DNA of 64,000 bases. It comes from Oscillibacter valericigenes Sjm18-20. Lineage in GTDB: Bacteria; Bacillota; Clostridia; Oscillospirales; Oscillospiraceae. Below the pieces are notes generated by a model that was not told where the DNA came from, made no database searches, and saw only the letters and a program-made list of their open reading frames with translations. The stretch is from contig AP012044.1 of NCBI GenBank assembly GCA_000283575.1, forward strand, positions 186,001-250,000, given 5' to 3'. Every line of letters starts with the position of its first letter. The stretch's first letter is position 1. Below are positions 9,009-17,022 of this stretch, piece after piece. Made by a program: the position numbers and the translations under genes.

Positions 9009-9815
9009 CTATAATATATTTATCTGGCGTTTTTTTAGGTCAATTATAAGGAAAGAAAGTACAACTAGCCGGAAATACCAGAGCAAAAGTGTATAGAGGC
9101 TCCACTCATTCATGAAGTCGTTCCAGCAAAGTGCCATAACAAAATTATCTACGCTATGAAAAAGAATTACAAGGAAAAGACTACCGCCGGATCGTTCATA
9201 AAGCCATGTGAAGAGTATTGACAGGTAGATTGTTTCCAGCAAATATCCCATGAAATTAATTTCATAGCCAGAAACATGAAACCAGAACATGGGCAAATGC
9301 CATAGCGACCAAATAATTCCCACAATGATACCGGAAATAAGCGGTCTGACCTTTTTTCGGAGGTGCGGCAGTACAAAACCTCTCCATCCAAGCTCCTCGC
9401 CAACTGGCCCGCCAAACAGAACGACAGCGAAAAAACACAGTAAGGCCAATAGCGGTGTGTGGAGCGGTAAGCCACCAATCTGGCTGTTTACAGTCACAAA
9501 ATAATTTGCCCCCAGCATGCGGCAGGCCCACATTGGTAAATATAAGGATGACAATGTAAATAAAATGACAAATGCATAACAGACAGGCGGCGCCTTCCAG
9601 ATCAACAGTCGTCTCATCAGCCTTTGGAGGTTTTTCCTTCCTTCACAAATATTGGTAAGCAAGATGGCTGTTGCGCTTGGCATCAGGGAACCGATAATGC
9701 GAAAGATGTCGCTCAGACCATTAATAATAAATCCGGTAATCCAAAAACCCCAGGTCAGCGAAAAAGTCAAAGTCAGATAAACGGCGAGGCTATGCCTAAA
9801 TTCCGGTTTTTGCAT
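9009..9815 (-). CDS. CPBP-family intramembrane protease
   Basis: 268 residues with about seven or eight hydrophobic segments. The three motifs of the CAAX-protease/bacteriocin-processing family are present: EELGWRGF (Glu140, Glu141, Arg145), WSLWHLPMF (His173) and the C-terminal HSVDN (His220, Asn224). These place the catalytic glutamates and metal-binding histidines inside the membrane. Family roles include prenyl-protein processing and bacteriocin self-immunity; no bacteriocin gene is seen next to it. It is a single gene with AT-rich flanks. Confidence 0.9.
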   Translation of the reverse strand: MQKPEFRHSLAVYLTLTFSLTWGFWITGFIINGLSDIFRIIGSLMPSATAILLTNICEGRKNLQRLMRRLLIWKAPPVCYAFVILFTLSSLYLPMWACRMLGANYFVTVNSQIGGLPLHTPLLALLCFFAVVLFGGPVGEELGWRGFVLPHLRKKVRPLISGIIVGIIWSLWHLPMFWFHVSGYEINFMGYLLETIYLSILFTWLYERSGGSLFLVILFHSVDNFVMALCWNDFMNEWSLYTLLLWYFRLVVLSFLIIDLKKRQINIL

Positions 9816-10254
9816 CGGCTTTCCTTTCGTGGCTACAGTTGGCTATAAAATAAAGAACAAAATATATGCGAGTTCGCTGTGAATATTCCTTAATTCTATA
9901 CCATATACCCTTGGCTTTAATTTCATTCACTTTTCTTTCCGGTGGAATTGCGCTTAATTGCTATTAAGTACTATACTTGTATCAATTAGACTATACCAAT
10001 ATTTTACGAAATTCAACTGCTTTTTCGTTCGCTACACAAGAAAATACCCCATAGGACTCTTTCTGCTAAAGTCGGCAGGTTGTGATATAATTGATGTGCC
10101 AGAATTGGGCACAAAAAAGCCCCAAGAGAGCAATGCTCGCCGGAGGTTTCTAAAATTACTGTGTTCGGGGCTGTGTTTATAGTACCGCTTAAACATGTTT
10201 GCAACAACTGGCAGCACCCTTAAAATAAGGTTGCTTTAGGCCTGCCGCCAGCCT
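9816..10254. other. Region without a gene
   Basis: AT-rich intergenic DNA. The only notable structure is a 23-bp stretch at 10093-10115 that recurs near 29.8 kb. Confidence 0.4.
10093..10115. repeat. Dispersed 23-bp repeat, copy 1
   Basis: It matches 29821-29843 at 21 of 23 positions. In both copies the core GAATTGGGCACAAA is followed by a C-rich tract. It also contains a short inverted pair (GTGCC/GGCAC). It may be the end of a lost mobile element. Confidence 0.5.
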
Positions 10255-10380
10255 AGTCCGCTATTGCCAAATGCAGCGTTTTCAGCAAGCTGTCGTCTGT
10301 CGGAAACACGGATTTGGACTTGGTTACCTCCGGAGTTGACGGTTAAAGCCCTCAATAGTGTTGGATGCGTATTTGCACCA
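10255..10380 (-). pseudogene. IS256-family transposase, C-terminal scrap
   Basis: The minus strand reads KYASNTIEGFNRQLRR, then after a one-base shift VTKSKSVFPTDDSLLKTLHLA, the typical C-terminal block of IS256 transposases (normally TNAIEGFNRQLRKVTKSKSVFP). It is a small, frameshifted piece. The orientation is opposite to the N-terminal piece at 5.4-5.9 kb, so the two are either different copies or products of a rearrangement. Confidence 0.8.
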
Positions 10381-10679
10381 ACCAATGAGAGACATAGTGC
10401 CATTTGTACAAAAAGCAGTACATAGTTCATTGGCTGTATACTCCGCGTTTTCCATGAATATTCCCGCTTTCTTTTTGCCTACGGATACTGTTTTCTACTC
10501 GCCTAGTAACACCTGCCACACGATAGCTCAACGCTGCATGATTGTACATATGAAAGGTAAATAGATTGAAGCCCGGTACCCAAAGCCTTTTCTGGTGCCT
10601 TGAATCTCCAAATCACCTTGCTTTTTGTGAAAGAATAATATATAGTTAAAAACTATGATTCTTCTAAGGGAGGAGTTCT
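10381..10679. other. Region without a gene
   Basis: No coding signal. A short palindrome (TAGTTAAAAACTA, about 10643-10655) lies just upstream of the hydrolase ribosome-binding site and may be an operator. Confidence 0.3.
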
Positions 10680-12236
10680 TTGAAAAGGCTTATTTCTTTT
10701 ATAATTGCCGCTATTTTGATGCTGACTGTTTTCCAGACATCTGTATATGCTGTGCAGGATCCCTCGGTTCATGTTGTGGTTGACAACGAACTTGTGCGTT
10801 TCCCTGACGCACAGCCGTTTGTCGATGGCAATGGCGTTGTTCTCATTCCTGCTTTTTTTGTATGTGAAAAGATTGGAGCAACAGCACAGTGGGATAAAAG
10901 CTCTGATTCCGTAAAAATAAAAAATTCAACCGACACTATTACGATAACTATGCCGACAGATTACAGCAAAAGCACCTCGGTTGCACTCAATGGGCAAACG
11001 GTTCTGCCTGATGTCATTCCGTTCATTAAAAATAGCCGTACCTATGTTTCACTTGAATTTCTGACTGACCTTTTGCATTGCAAAACCACTTGGAACGGCG
11101 GAATTAGAACAGCGTTTGTGACATCGGTCGGATATTCAGGTGATCAAGCTGCTTCGAGCGAACAGATCGCAACTTCTTCACAAGTTCTTCAAATTAAATC
11201 TTTTGACGGCTATACGCTAACGGGAAAACTGGATTTACCGTCAGATGTTTCAACAGTTTCAACTTTGGTAATATTCGTTCCCGGAACAGGCCCAAATACT
11301 TACGACAATCACAGGCGTATAGGGCAAAAAGAGTTTAATTATTATGATCTTTTCGCTCAGGAACTAACTAAGAGGCAGGTTGGATTCTTCCGCTACAACA
11401 CCCGCGGAGTAGACAAAGGCAGTGAGCCGCCGACTTATGATACGATCAACAAGGAAGCGTATAAAAAATACACTCCGGAAAATCAGGCCAAAGATATCGA
11501 ATCCATGGTTACGGAACTGCAAAAGAACGAAAAGCTAAAGGACGCAAAGATTGTACTGCTCGGCTGGAGCGAGGGTACAATAATTGCTCCTCTCGTCGTG
11601 GAAAGAAATAATGTAGAGATCTCCTCTTTGATGCTGGCGGGATACTGCAATGAAAAAATGCAGGATATTATTGAGTGGCAGCTTTCCGGAGACTCCTCCA
11701 TGATATTCTACTGTCAGTATTTTGATACGAACCTGGATGGAATAGTTTCAAAAGAAGAATTTGAAGCAGATCCTTACGGCGTGGCAAAGAGTTCACTTGG
11801 CGGCGCTAAATTTGAGGAATTGGATATTAATAAAGACAATAATCTGACCAGCGCAGATTTTTATTCTATGCTTACCCAAAATAGAGAACAGGTTTTAAAA
11901 GCCATTGCTCAGAAGGATGACGAATGGATTTGGGAAAACTATTATCATGTCACTTCCGAATGGCTCTCGGGGCATGCTCAGCTGGATGCCAATAAAGTCA
12001 GGCTGCTTAAATTGAATATTCCGGTTAACATTTTCCATGGTGTCTACGATCAGAATGTGCCGGTTCAAGGGATTTACAGTATCTTTGATTCGTATGGGGC
12101 AAATGAAAAGGCAAATTTAAGGGCTTTTGTATTTGACGACAACGATCATGACTTGAATTATATGCTGTATCCGATGAGTGGCATAATTTCTGCGGGGCTT
12201 GAGCAAATATTTGACGAATGTGCGAAAGTTAAGTGA
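10680..12236 (+). CDS. Secreted alpha/beta hydrolase with stalk-like N-domain and EF-hands
   Basis: 518 residues. A signal peptide (about 1-24, cleaved after VYA) is followed by a copper-amine-oxidase-N-like domain (30-150), often a surface module in Bacillota, and an alpha/beta-hydrolase domain (about 170-515). The catalytic triad is visible: Ser297 in GWSEG, Asp457 in GVYDQNVPV and His490 in DNDHD. Two calcium-binding EF-hand loops (DTNLDGIVSKEE, DINKDNNLTSAD) sit in the cap region at about 349-393. The start is TTG at 10680, supported by GGGAGGAG 5 bases upstream. Probably an extracellular esterase or peptidase; the substrate is unknown. Confidence 0.9.
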   Translation: MKRLISFIIAAILMLTVFQTSVYAVQDPSVHVVVDNELVRFPDAQPFVDGNGVVLIPAFFVCEKIGATAQWDKSSDSVKIKNSTDTITITMPTDYSKSTSVALNGQTVLPDVIPFIKNSRTYVSLEFLTDLLHCKTTWNGGIRTAFVTSVGYSGDQAASSEQIATSSQVLQIKSFDGYTLTGKLDLPSDVSTVSTLVIFVPGTGPNTYDNHRRIGQKEFNYYDLFAQELTKRQVGFFRYNTRGVDKGSEPPTYDTINKEAYKKYTPENQAKDIESMVTELQKNEKLKDAKIVLLGWSEGTIIAPLVVERNNVEISSLMLAGYCNEKMQDIIEWQLSGDSSMIFYCQYFDTNLDGIVSKEEFEADPYGVAKSSLGGAKFEELDINKDNNLTSADFYSMLTQNREQVLKAIAQKDDEWIWENYYHVTSEWLSGHAQLDANKVRLLKLNIPVNIFHGVYDQNVPVQGIYSIFDSYGANEKANLRAFVFDDNDHDLNYMLYPMSGIISAGLEQIFDECAKVK

Positions 12237-12286
12237 GCTTGTGGCTTAAAACCTTATTTATAGTCTTTCGTGTTCTTTTTTCTTTT

Positions 12287-12330
12287 ACCGCTGAGACTGA
12301 CTTTTGTCCGTCTCAGCGGTTTTGCTTTTC
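12287..12330 (+). terminator. Intrinsic terminator of the hydrolase gene
   Basis: An 11-bp perfect stem (12287-12297 with 12310-12320) is followed by a T-rich tail (TTTGCTTTT). Confidence 0.85.
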
Positions 12331-12491
12331 CCAGCTAGGGATTTCATCAGTAAAGAGCAATAGAGCTGATACAGATTCTGTTATCTGAATCCGTACTCTG
12401 AGGCTGAATCTGCGTATCCCCTTCTGCCTTAGCCGTGGAGAGAAATGGGCCCGGAACACTTTCTCAATTTACCTAATTACCTGAAATTTTC

Positions 12492-12520
12492 TTGACAACG
12501 ATTCGACTTTATGTTATAAG
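12492..12520 (+). promoter_or_regulatory. SigA-type promoter of the sugar operon
   Basis: TTGACA at 12492-12497 and TATAAG at 12515-12520 with a 17-base spacer. Transcription would begin about 12527, just before the structured leader. Confidence 0.75.
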
Positions 12521-12540
12521 AGAAGTGAGGTTATATTATT

Positions 12541-12640
12541 CAAAACGTATTTCAAAGATAATCGGAGTGTTATCTCGCCGCTCCGATACTATCCGGTCCA
12601 ATTCCGGATAGGCTCTTTGAAATGCGTTTTGAATTTTTTT
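12541..12640 (+). ncRNA. Three-way-junction leader RNA with terminal U-run (candidate riboswitch/attenuator)
   Basis: The region folds into three stems. P1 is 18 bp (12541-12558 with 12614-12631, one G-U or mismatch). P2 is 7 bp perfect (12561-12567 with 12581-12587, 13-nt loop). P3 is 8 bp perfect (12589-12596 with 12604-12611, 7-nt loop). The junctions are only one or two bases. T7 follows P1 at 12634-12640, so the folded form would act as an intrinsic terminator between the promoter and the first ABC gene. I could not match it to a known riboswitch class. A small mobile palindrome (MITE-like) is the main alternative. Confidence 0.55.
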
Positions 12641-12710
12641 ATATCTATACATAATTAATCGTATTTTTACCTGCGGAGGGATCCGCCCCTGAACATGAGG
12701 TTCATTGAAC

Positions 12711-13853
12711 ATGCCTGATCTTTTTATTAAAAATATTGGCAAGGTCTTCCCTGTCGGGGAGAAAAAGCGTCATGGGCAGTCGGCGGGTGAAATTTGCGCC
12801 CTGTCCGGTGTGAACCTGAAAATAGAGAGTGGTTGCTTTGCTGCGCTCGTCGGGGCTTCCGGCTGCGGGAAAACGACGCTGCTGCGAATGATTGCGGGAC
12901 TGGAGCACCAGAGTGAGGGTTCCGTATTCTTTGACGGCGTTTGTATGAATGACGTTGAGCCCGTGTCCCGCAGTGTATCAGCGGTTTTTCAGGAATATGC
13001 GCTGTATCCGCATCTGAATGCATTTGACAATATGGCTTTTCCGATGATGCGCAAGAAACTGGACAGGGAAATTATCCGGAAGACGATTTATCAAACCGCC
13101 CGAAGTCTGGACATTGAATTTTTACTCAACCGCAAGCCGCGGCAGATGTCCTGGGGGCAGCGTCAGCGGGTTGCTCTGGGGCGCGCTCTGTGCGCAAACC
13201 ATTCGATTCTGCTTTTGGACGAACCGTTTTCCGGGGCAGATCCGAATATGCGCGGGGAACTGTATCGGCTGGTGCAGCGCCTGCAGAAGGAGCGAAAATT
13301 TACCTGCATTTTTGCTACCCACAATTTGGAGGACGTTTTTCATCTCTGCACGGATTTGATTTTGATGGATCACGGAAAAGTCTTGCAGACGGGGCCGCCG
13401 GAGCAGTTGTTTACCAATCCAAAGGACAAAACCTGCGCGTCGTTCTTTGCAAATGATCCGTATAACTTCCTGCCGGGCAGGATTGTAAACTTGCCAAAGG
13501 GTCCGGCCATCCAGGTTATGGACATGGTGCTGATCCCCGCCGCATATTCTCCTTCTGCTTTACAGCCATCCGGAAATTCTATTGATGTGGGGTGTCGATC
13601 CAGTCAGATTCAAATTGTATGGGAGCCGGGCCGTTCGGGACTTCGGGCTGTTTTGAAATACAAGGAGCTACATCCGGACGGGAATACGCTTTATACCTTT
13701 GAGGTGGGACAGGCAAAGATCCGGGCCCTTGCACGGGAAACCCAGATGCACTTTTGCGGTGCAAGAGCCAGTTTGCTTATAAACCCCGAGTCGGTGGTGC
13801 TGTTTCATCCGGAAACGGGCGCCGCCCTCTGTCATGAAAGACAATTATCATGA
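12711..13853 (+). CDS. ABC transporter ATPase (UgpC/MsmK-like) with altered motifs
   Basis: 380 residues. A nucleotide-binding domain is followed by a TOBE/MOBE-type C-terminal domain, as in carbohydrate-importer ATPases. Walker A is GASGCGKTT, the Q-loop is FQEYALYPH, Walker B is ILLLDEP and the H-loop is ATHN. The signature reads MSWGQRQ instead of LSGGQ and the D-loop SGAD instead of SNLD, both unusual. The start is ATG 12711 or TTG 12705; GAGGT at 12697-12701 fits either. First gene of the operon; the DUF624 gene starts inside its stop codon. A canonical second ATPase ends the cluster. Confidence 0.85.
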   Translation: MPDLFIKNIGKVFPVGEKKRHGQSAGEICALSGVNLKIESGCFAALVGASGCGKTTLLRMIAGLEHQSEGSVFFDGVCMNDVEPVSRSVSAVFQEYALYPHLNAFDNMAFPMMRKKLDREIIRKTIYQTARSLDIEFLLNRKPRQMSWGQRQRVALGRALCANHSILLLDEPFSGADPNMRGELYRLVQRLQKERKFTCIFATHNLEDVFHLCTDLILMDHGKVLQTGPPEQLFTNPKDKTCASFFANDPYNFLPGRIVNLPKGPAIQVMDMVLIPAAYSPSALQPSGNSIDVGCRSSQIQIVWEPGRSGLRAVLKYKELHPDGNTLYTFEVGQAKIRALARETQMHFCGARASLLINPESVVLFHPETGAALCHERQLS

Positions 13854-14551
13854 AAATGAATGCGCAATTTACTCGCGAGGGAAAAGGCATTGAGCCGGGA
13901 AAATTGAGACGGCCCGGGTTCCCCCGCTATTTTGAAATCATGCGATTTGAATGGTGGAATCTGATTAAGCTGGGATGCCTGACGTTCGCCTGCTGCCTTC
14001 CGATACTCACCATTCCGGCTGCCATGGGCGCAATGTGTGTTAGCATTGCTGCCATGATCGCGGATAAGCCACAGTTTTTGTGTCACGATTACCTCACGGC
14101 GTTTCGCATCAATTTTAAACGTTCTTCCTGCCTGGGCGGTATTTACGCTCCGCTGCTCCTTGTGTCCGCCGCAGCTGCAAGTCTCTATCTTTTTTTTATG
14201 AAAAGCGGGGGAATCATCGCAACAGTGTGTGGGACCGCTATGCTTGTCTCCTTTCAACTCATCCTTTTTTCCGCGTTTTATGCCTTCCCCATGGTGGTAA
14301 AGACGGATTTACCCATTAAAACTGTAATTAGAAATGCGTTTTTGCTGGTGTTCTTCCGAGACAGTCTTGTCCGCCAACTGTGCATTTTCTGTGGAGAGTG
14401 CCTCGCTGTATTTTTGATTTTCTGGTTCTATCCCTACTCCATTCTTCTGTCGGTTCCCTTTTTGTTTCCTCTGTTTTTCTTGTTGAGCACCTATTTTTCC
14501 TGGCTTGGCCTGGAGAAATACGTTTTCTATCAGGAGGGTAAATCACGATGA
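13850..14551 (+). CDS. DUF624 (YesL-like) membrane protein
   Basis: 233 residues with about five or six transmembrane helices. The conserved N-terminal pattern (FEIMRFEWWNLIKLGCLTFACCLPILTIPA) is that of the YesL/DUF624 family, which is regularly found beside MalFG-type sugar ABC transporters. Its molecular role is not established. The ATG overlaps the ATPase stop codon by four bases (ATGA), so translation is coupled. Confidence 0.85.
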   Translation: MKMNAQFTREGKGIEPGKLRRPGFPRYFEIMRFEWWNLIKLGCLTFACCLPILTIPAAMGAMCVSIAAMIADKPQFLCHDYLTAFRINFKRSSCLGGIYAPLLLVSAAAASLYLFFMKSGGIIATVCGTAMLVSFQLILFSAFYAFPMVVKTDLPIKTVIRNAFLLVFFRDSLVRQLCIFCGECLAVFLIFWFYPYSILLSVPFLFPLFFLLSTYFSWLGLEKYVFYQEGKSR

Positions 14552-14812
14552 GCATACAAGTCGATCATGCTGAGCGAGATTTTATCCGCCCTTGATTGGA
14601 TTGACAAATGCCTTTCTGATTGGGGTACTTTGGAAATGAAATTTTGTGGTGTTGGGACGGTGCTTATTTTATCCCGGCAAATCCGCGCGGAGGCGCAGTC
14701 TGGTTGGCGCCGTGGAGAGCTGCCTGTAAAAGTTGAGTGCCAATGCTTTGGTCTATACGGGAGCCTTTGTCGGGTGCGGAAGCGGCTGCTCTGTGAAGCG
14801 TATACAAAATAG
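14548..14812 (+). pseudogene. Short, probably decayed gene between DUF624 and ROK
   Basis: An ATG at 14548 overlaps the DUF624 stop and has AGGAGGG upstream, but its frame stops after 15 codons (14595). Other frames continue with protein-like pieces. One runs from 14567 to 14812 (81 residues); another, in a third frame, contains DGAYFIPANPRGGAVW. This suggests one coupled gene with frameshifts rather than a real 81-residue protein. The family was not recognised. Confidence 0.35.
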
Positions 14813-14833
14813 ATTTACGAAAAGGGGGGCCCC

Positions 14834-15790
14834 ATGGAAAAGGATTCCACGATTATCCTGGGAGTGGACGTCGGTGGAACAAAGGTCTGCATCGGACTTG
14901 TCCGATCAGACGGCGAGGTCCTTCAAAAGCTGCAATACCCAATGCGATATATGGCCATTGCCGATTGGACGGAGCAGCTCAAGGAAAAAATCGCACAGCT
15001 GACCGGCACATCCTCCTCAACGCAGCCCTTTTGCGGAATTGGCTTTGCATTCCGCGGAATCGTGGACTATCAAAGTCAAATCTTGAGAAGCTGCTCACTG
15101 CTTGCTCTGGACGCCGGGTTTAATCTGTGTGCGGAACTACGCCGGTATTACGGTGTACCTGTCTACATTGAAAATGATGTAAAGGCTGCCACAATTGCGG
15201 AGATCCAATATGGAATTGGTCGAAAATACCCATCGTTTGGCTGTATTAACGTAGGCACTGGGCTGGGCTTGGGAATTGTGTGCGACGGAGTTCTATGGCA
15301 CGGTTCCGCCAATTGTGCCGGGGAAATCGGGACCTGTCCGCTGATTCGCAGAGACGGAAACCTGGACCGGCTTGAAAATCTGGTCAGCGGGATGGGGATT
15401 GGACAGGAAGCGCAGCGGCGGCTGGCACGGTTTCCTCAATCCGTCCTTTCAAAAGGCGATGAAATCATCGACGGCCGGACCGTATTTTCCGCGCTTAAAA
15501 AGAATGATCCGCTGGCAAAGTCAGTGGTGGATGATTTTACATATGCTCTCGCCCTGCAAATGGCAAATCTGGAAAGCACCTTGAATCTGGGACATTATGT
15601 TTTTATCGGCAGTGTAGCTTCCAACTCACAGTTTATGAGTGCTCTGAGGACCTGTCTGAAAAAGCTGACCTATCCCGCCTTCCGCTGGACGGCCTCACTG
15701 AACGTCACGGATATCGGTGCCGCAGAAGTCGGACTGAAGGGTGCGGCGAGCCTGTTTTTGTATTCCAGCGGAAGAATATTTCACCCGTGA
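14834..15790 (+). CDS. ROK-family sugar kinase
   Basis: 318 residues. The N-terminal phosphate loop DVGGTK (about 11-16), the ENDVKAA active-site block, GTGLGLGIV and CAGEIG are typical of ROK kinases, which phosphorylate hexoses or N-acetyl-hexosamines in the cytosol. The zinc motif of the family (a His plus CxCGxxGC) is degenerate: only CPLIRRDGN remains, so metal binding is doubtful. The ATG follows a GGGGGG tract. Within the operon it would phosphorylate the imported sugar; the exact substrate is inferred, not shown. Confidence 0.85.
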   Translation: MEKDSTIILGVDVGGTKVCIGLVRSDGEVLQKLQYPMRYMAIADWTEQLKEKIAQLTGTSSSTQPFCGIGFAFRGIVDYQSQILRSCSLLALDAGFNLCAELRRYYGVPVYIENDVKAATIAEIQYGIGRKYPSFGCINVGTGLGLGIVCDGVLWHGSANCAGEIGTCPLIRRDGNLDRLENLVSGMGIGQEAQRRLARFPQSVLSKGDEIIDGRTVFSALKKNDPLAKSVVDDFTYALALQMANLESTLNLGHYVFIGSVASNSQFMSALRTCLKKLTYPAFRWTASLNVTDIGAAEVGLKGAASLFLYSSGRIFHP

Positions 15791-15827
15791 AGTTTCTGCG
15801 ATACTACCACATAAGGAGGATAAAAAT

Positions 15828-16982
15828 ATGGAAACAGCAGAGGTACAAAATGAACGGTTGAAGGGACACATGCTCTCTCTCAGGGATCCGGCCGCTTGGG
15901 AGCACACCCTTTCTCTGACAAGAGACAGCCTGCACAGCTATGATACGGACAGCCGATTAAACGGAATTACCTCCGTCATACTGATCGGCCATGGCACATC
16001 TTATGCCACGGCGCTGAATGCTGAGTACTTTTTCTCGCATTTTGCAAAGATCAAGGCCCGCGCAATCACCGCATATCAGTTCCGGCAGTATTCGGAAGAA
16101 TATCTGCATGCACCGGAGAAGACCCTGGTGATCGGCATTAGCAGCGGAGGCAACACCGTCAGTGTTGTAGAGGGACTGAAGATTGCGAAAACAGCTGGCT
16201 GCCTGACGATGTGCCTCTCCCATGAGCGGGAGCATAATCTTGCCGGTGTGGCCGATTTCAGAATCAATGCCGATACAAGAATTGAGGACCGCGCCAAGGT
16301 GATGGCATACAGCGTATCCCATCAGTTTCTTTTGGCTGCCGCATTCCTGACCGCTTTGAATCTGGGAAAGCGGCGCGGTGCACTGAGCGATGAAGCATTT
16401 TCTTACTGGTGCACACAATTTGACCAAATGCGCTCCAAACTCTCCTGTCTACCTGAGCTTTGGGATGAGATGAAGTCTCTGGCCGCCGATTTCCGTGGCC
16501 GCGGATACCACAACCTTGTGGTTCTGGGGACGGGTCCCAATTTTGGAACCATGAAGGAGGGCGCATTGAAAATCTGCGAATTTTCTTGGCTGTTTTGTGC
16601 CGGAGAGGAGCTGGAGGACTTTGCGCACGGCCGTTTCCGTGAGTTGAACGGGAGCATTCCCCTGCTTGTGATCTCGCCGTGCGAAAAGACCTATGCCAAA
16701 ACCATGGATATCCTTGCCGGCTGCGCCCTCTCCCAAACCCCCGCCGTAATCTTCACCAGCAAGTCCACCCCCGCCATGGACAAGCTGTCCTCCCGTGTTG
16801 TTTTGATGCCAGAGCTGGAAGAGCCCATGACTCCGTTCCTGTACGTGTTTGCAATGTGGTTTTTTGGCTTCCATATCCGCAGCATGGAAAATGAGATTGT
16901 CGGTGAGAAGCGCTTTGGCCTTTACGCATCCGACATCGACTTCCCCGTTCATTTCGATGCCTCAGGCAATAGGCTGGCTTGA
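15828..16982 (+). CDS. Two-domain SIS sugar-phosphate isomerase/deaminase (AgaS/FrlB/GlmS-like)
   Basis: 384 residues with tandem SIS folds like the isomerase half of GlmS and the deglycase FrlB. The first domain has GHGTSYATALNAEYFF and the phosphate-binding serine loop SSGGNTVSVVEG; the second has GTGPNFGTMKEGALKICEFS and the catalytic-type EELEDFAHGRF. The start at 15828 follows AAGGAGG at the right distance. No glutaminase domain is present, so the likely role is isomerising or deaminating an amino-sugar phosphate or a sugar-amine phosphate. Placed between the kinase and the transporter genes. Confidence 0.85.
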   Translation: METAEVQNERLKGHMLSLRDPAAWEHTLSLTRDSLHSYDTDSRLNGITSVILIGHGTSYATALNAEYFFSHFAKIKARAITAYQFRQYSEEYLHAPEKTLVIGISSGGNTVSVVEGLKIAKTAGCLTMCLSHEREHNLAGVADFRINADTRIEDRAKVMAYSVSHQFLLAAAFLTALNLGKRRGALSDEAFSYWCTQFDQMRSKLSCLPELWDEMKSLAADFRGRGYHNLVVLGTGPNFGTMKEGALKICEFSWLFCAGEELEDFAHGRFRELNGSIPLLVISPCEKTYAKTMDILAGCALSQTPAVIFTSKSTPAMDKLSSRVVLMPELEEPMTPFLYVFAMWFFGFHIRSMENEIVGEKRFGLYASDIDFPVHFDASGNRLA

Positions 16983-17022
16983 GTCATTGATTTAAAATAC
17001 AAAGATGAAAAGGAGAATGAAC

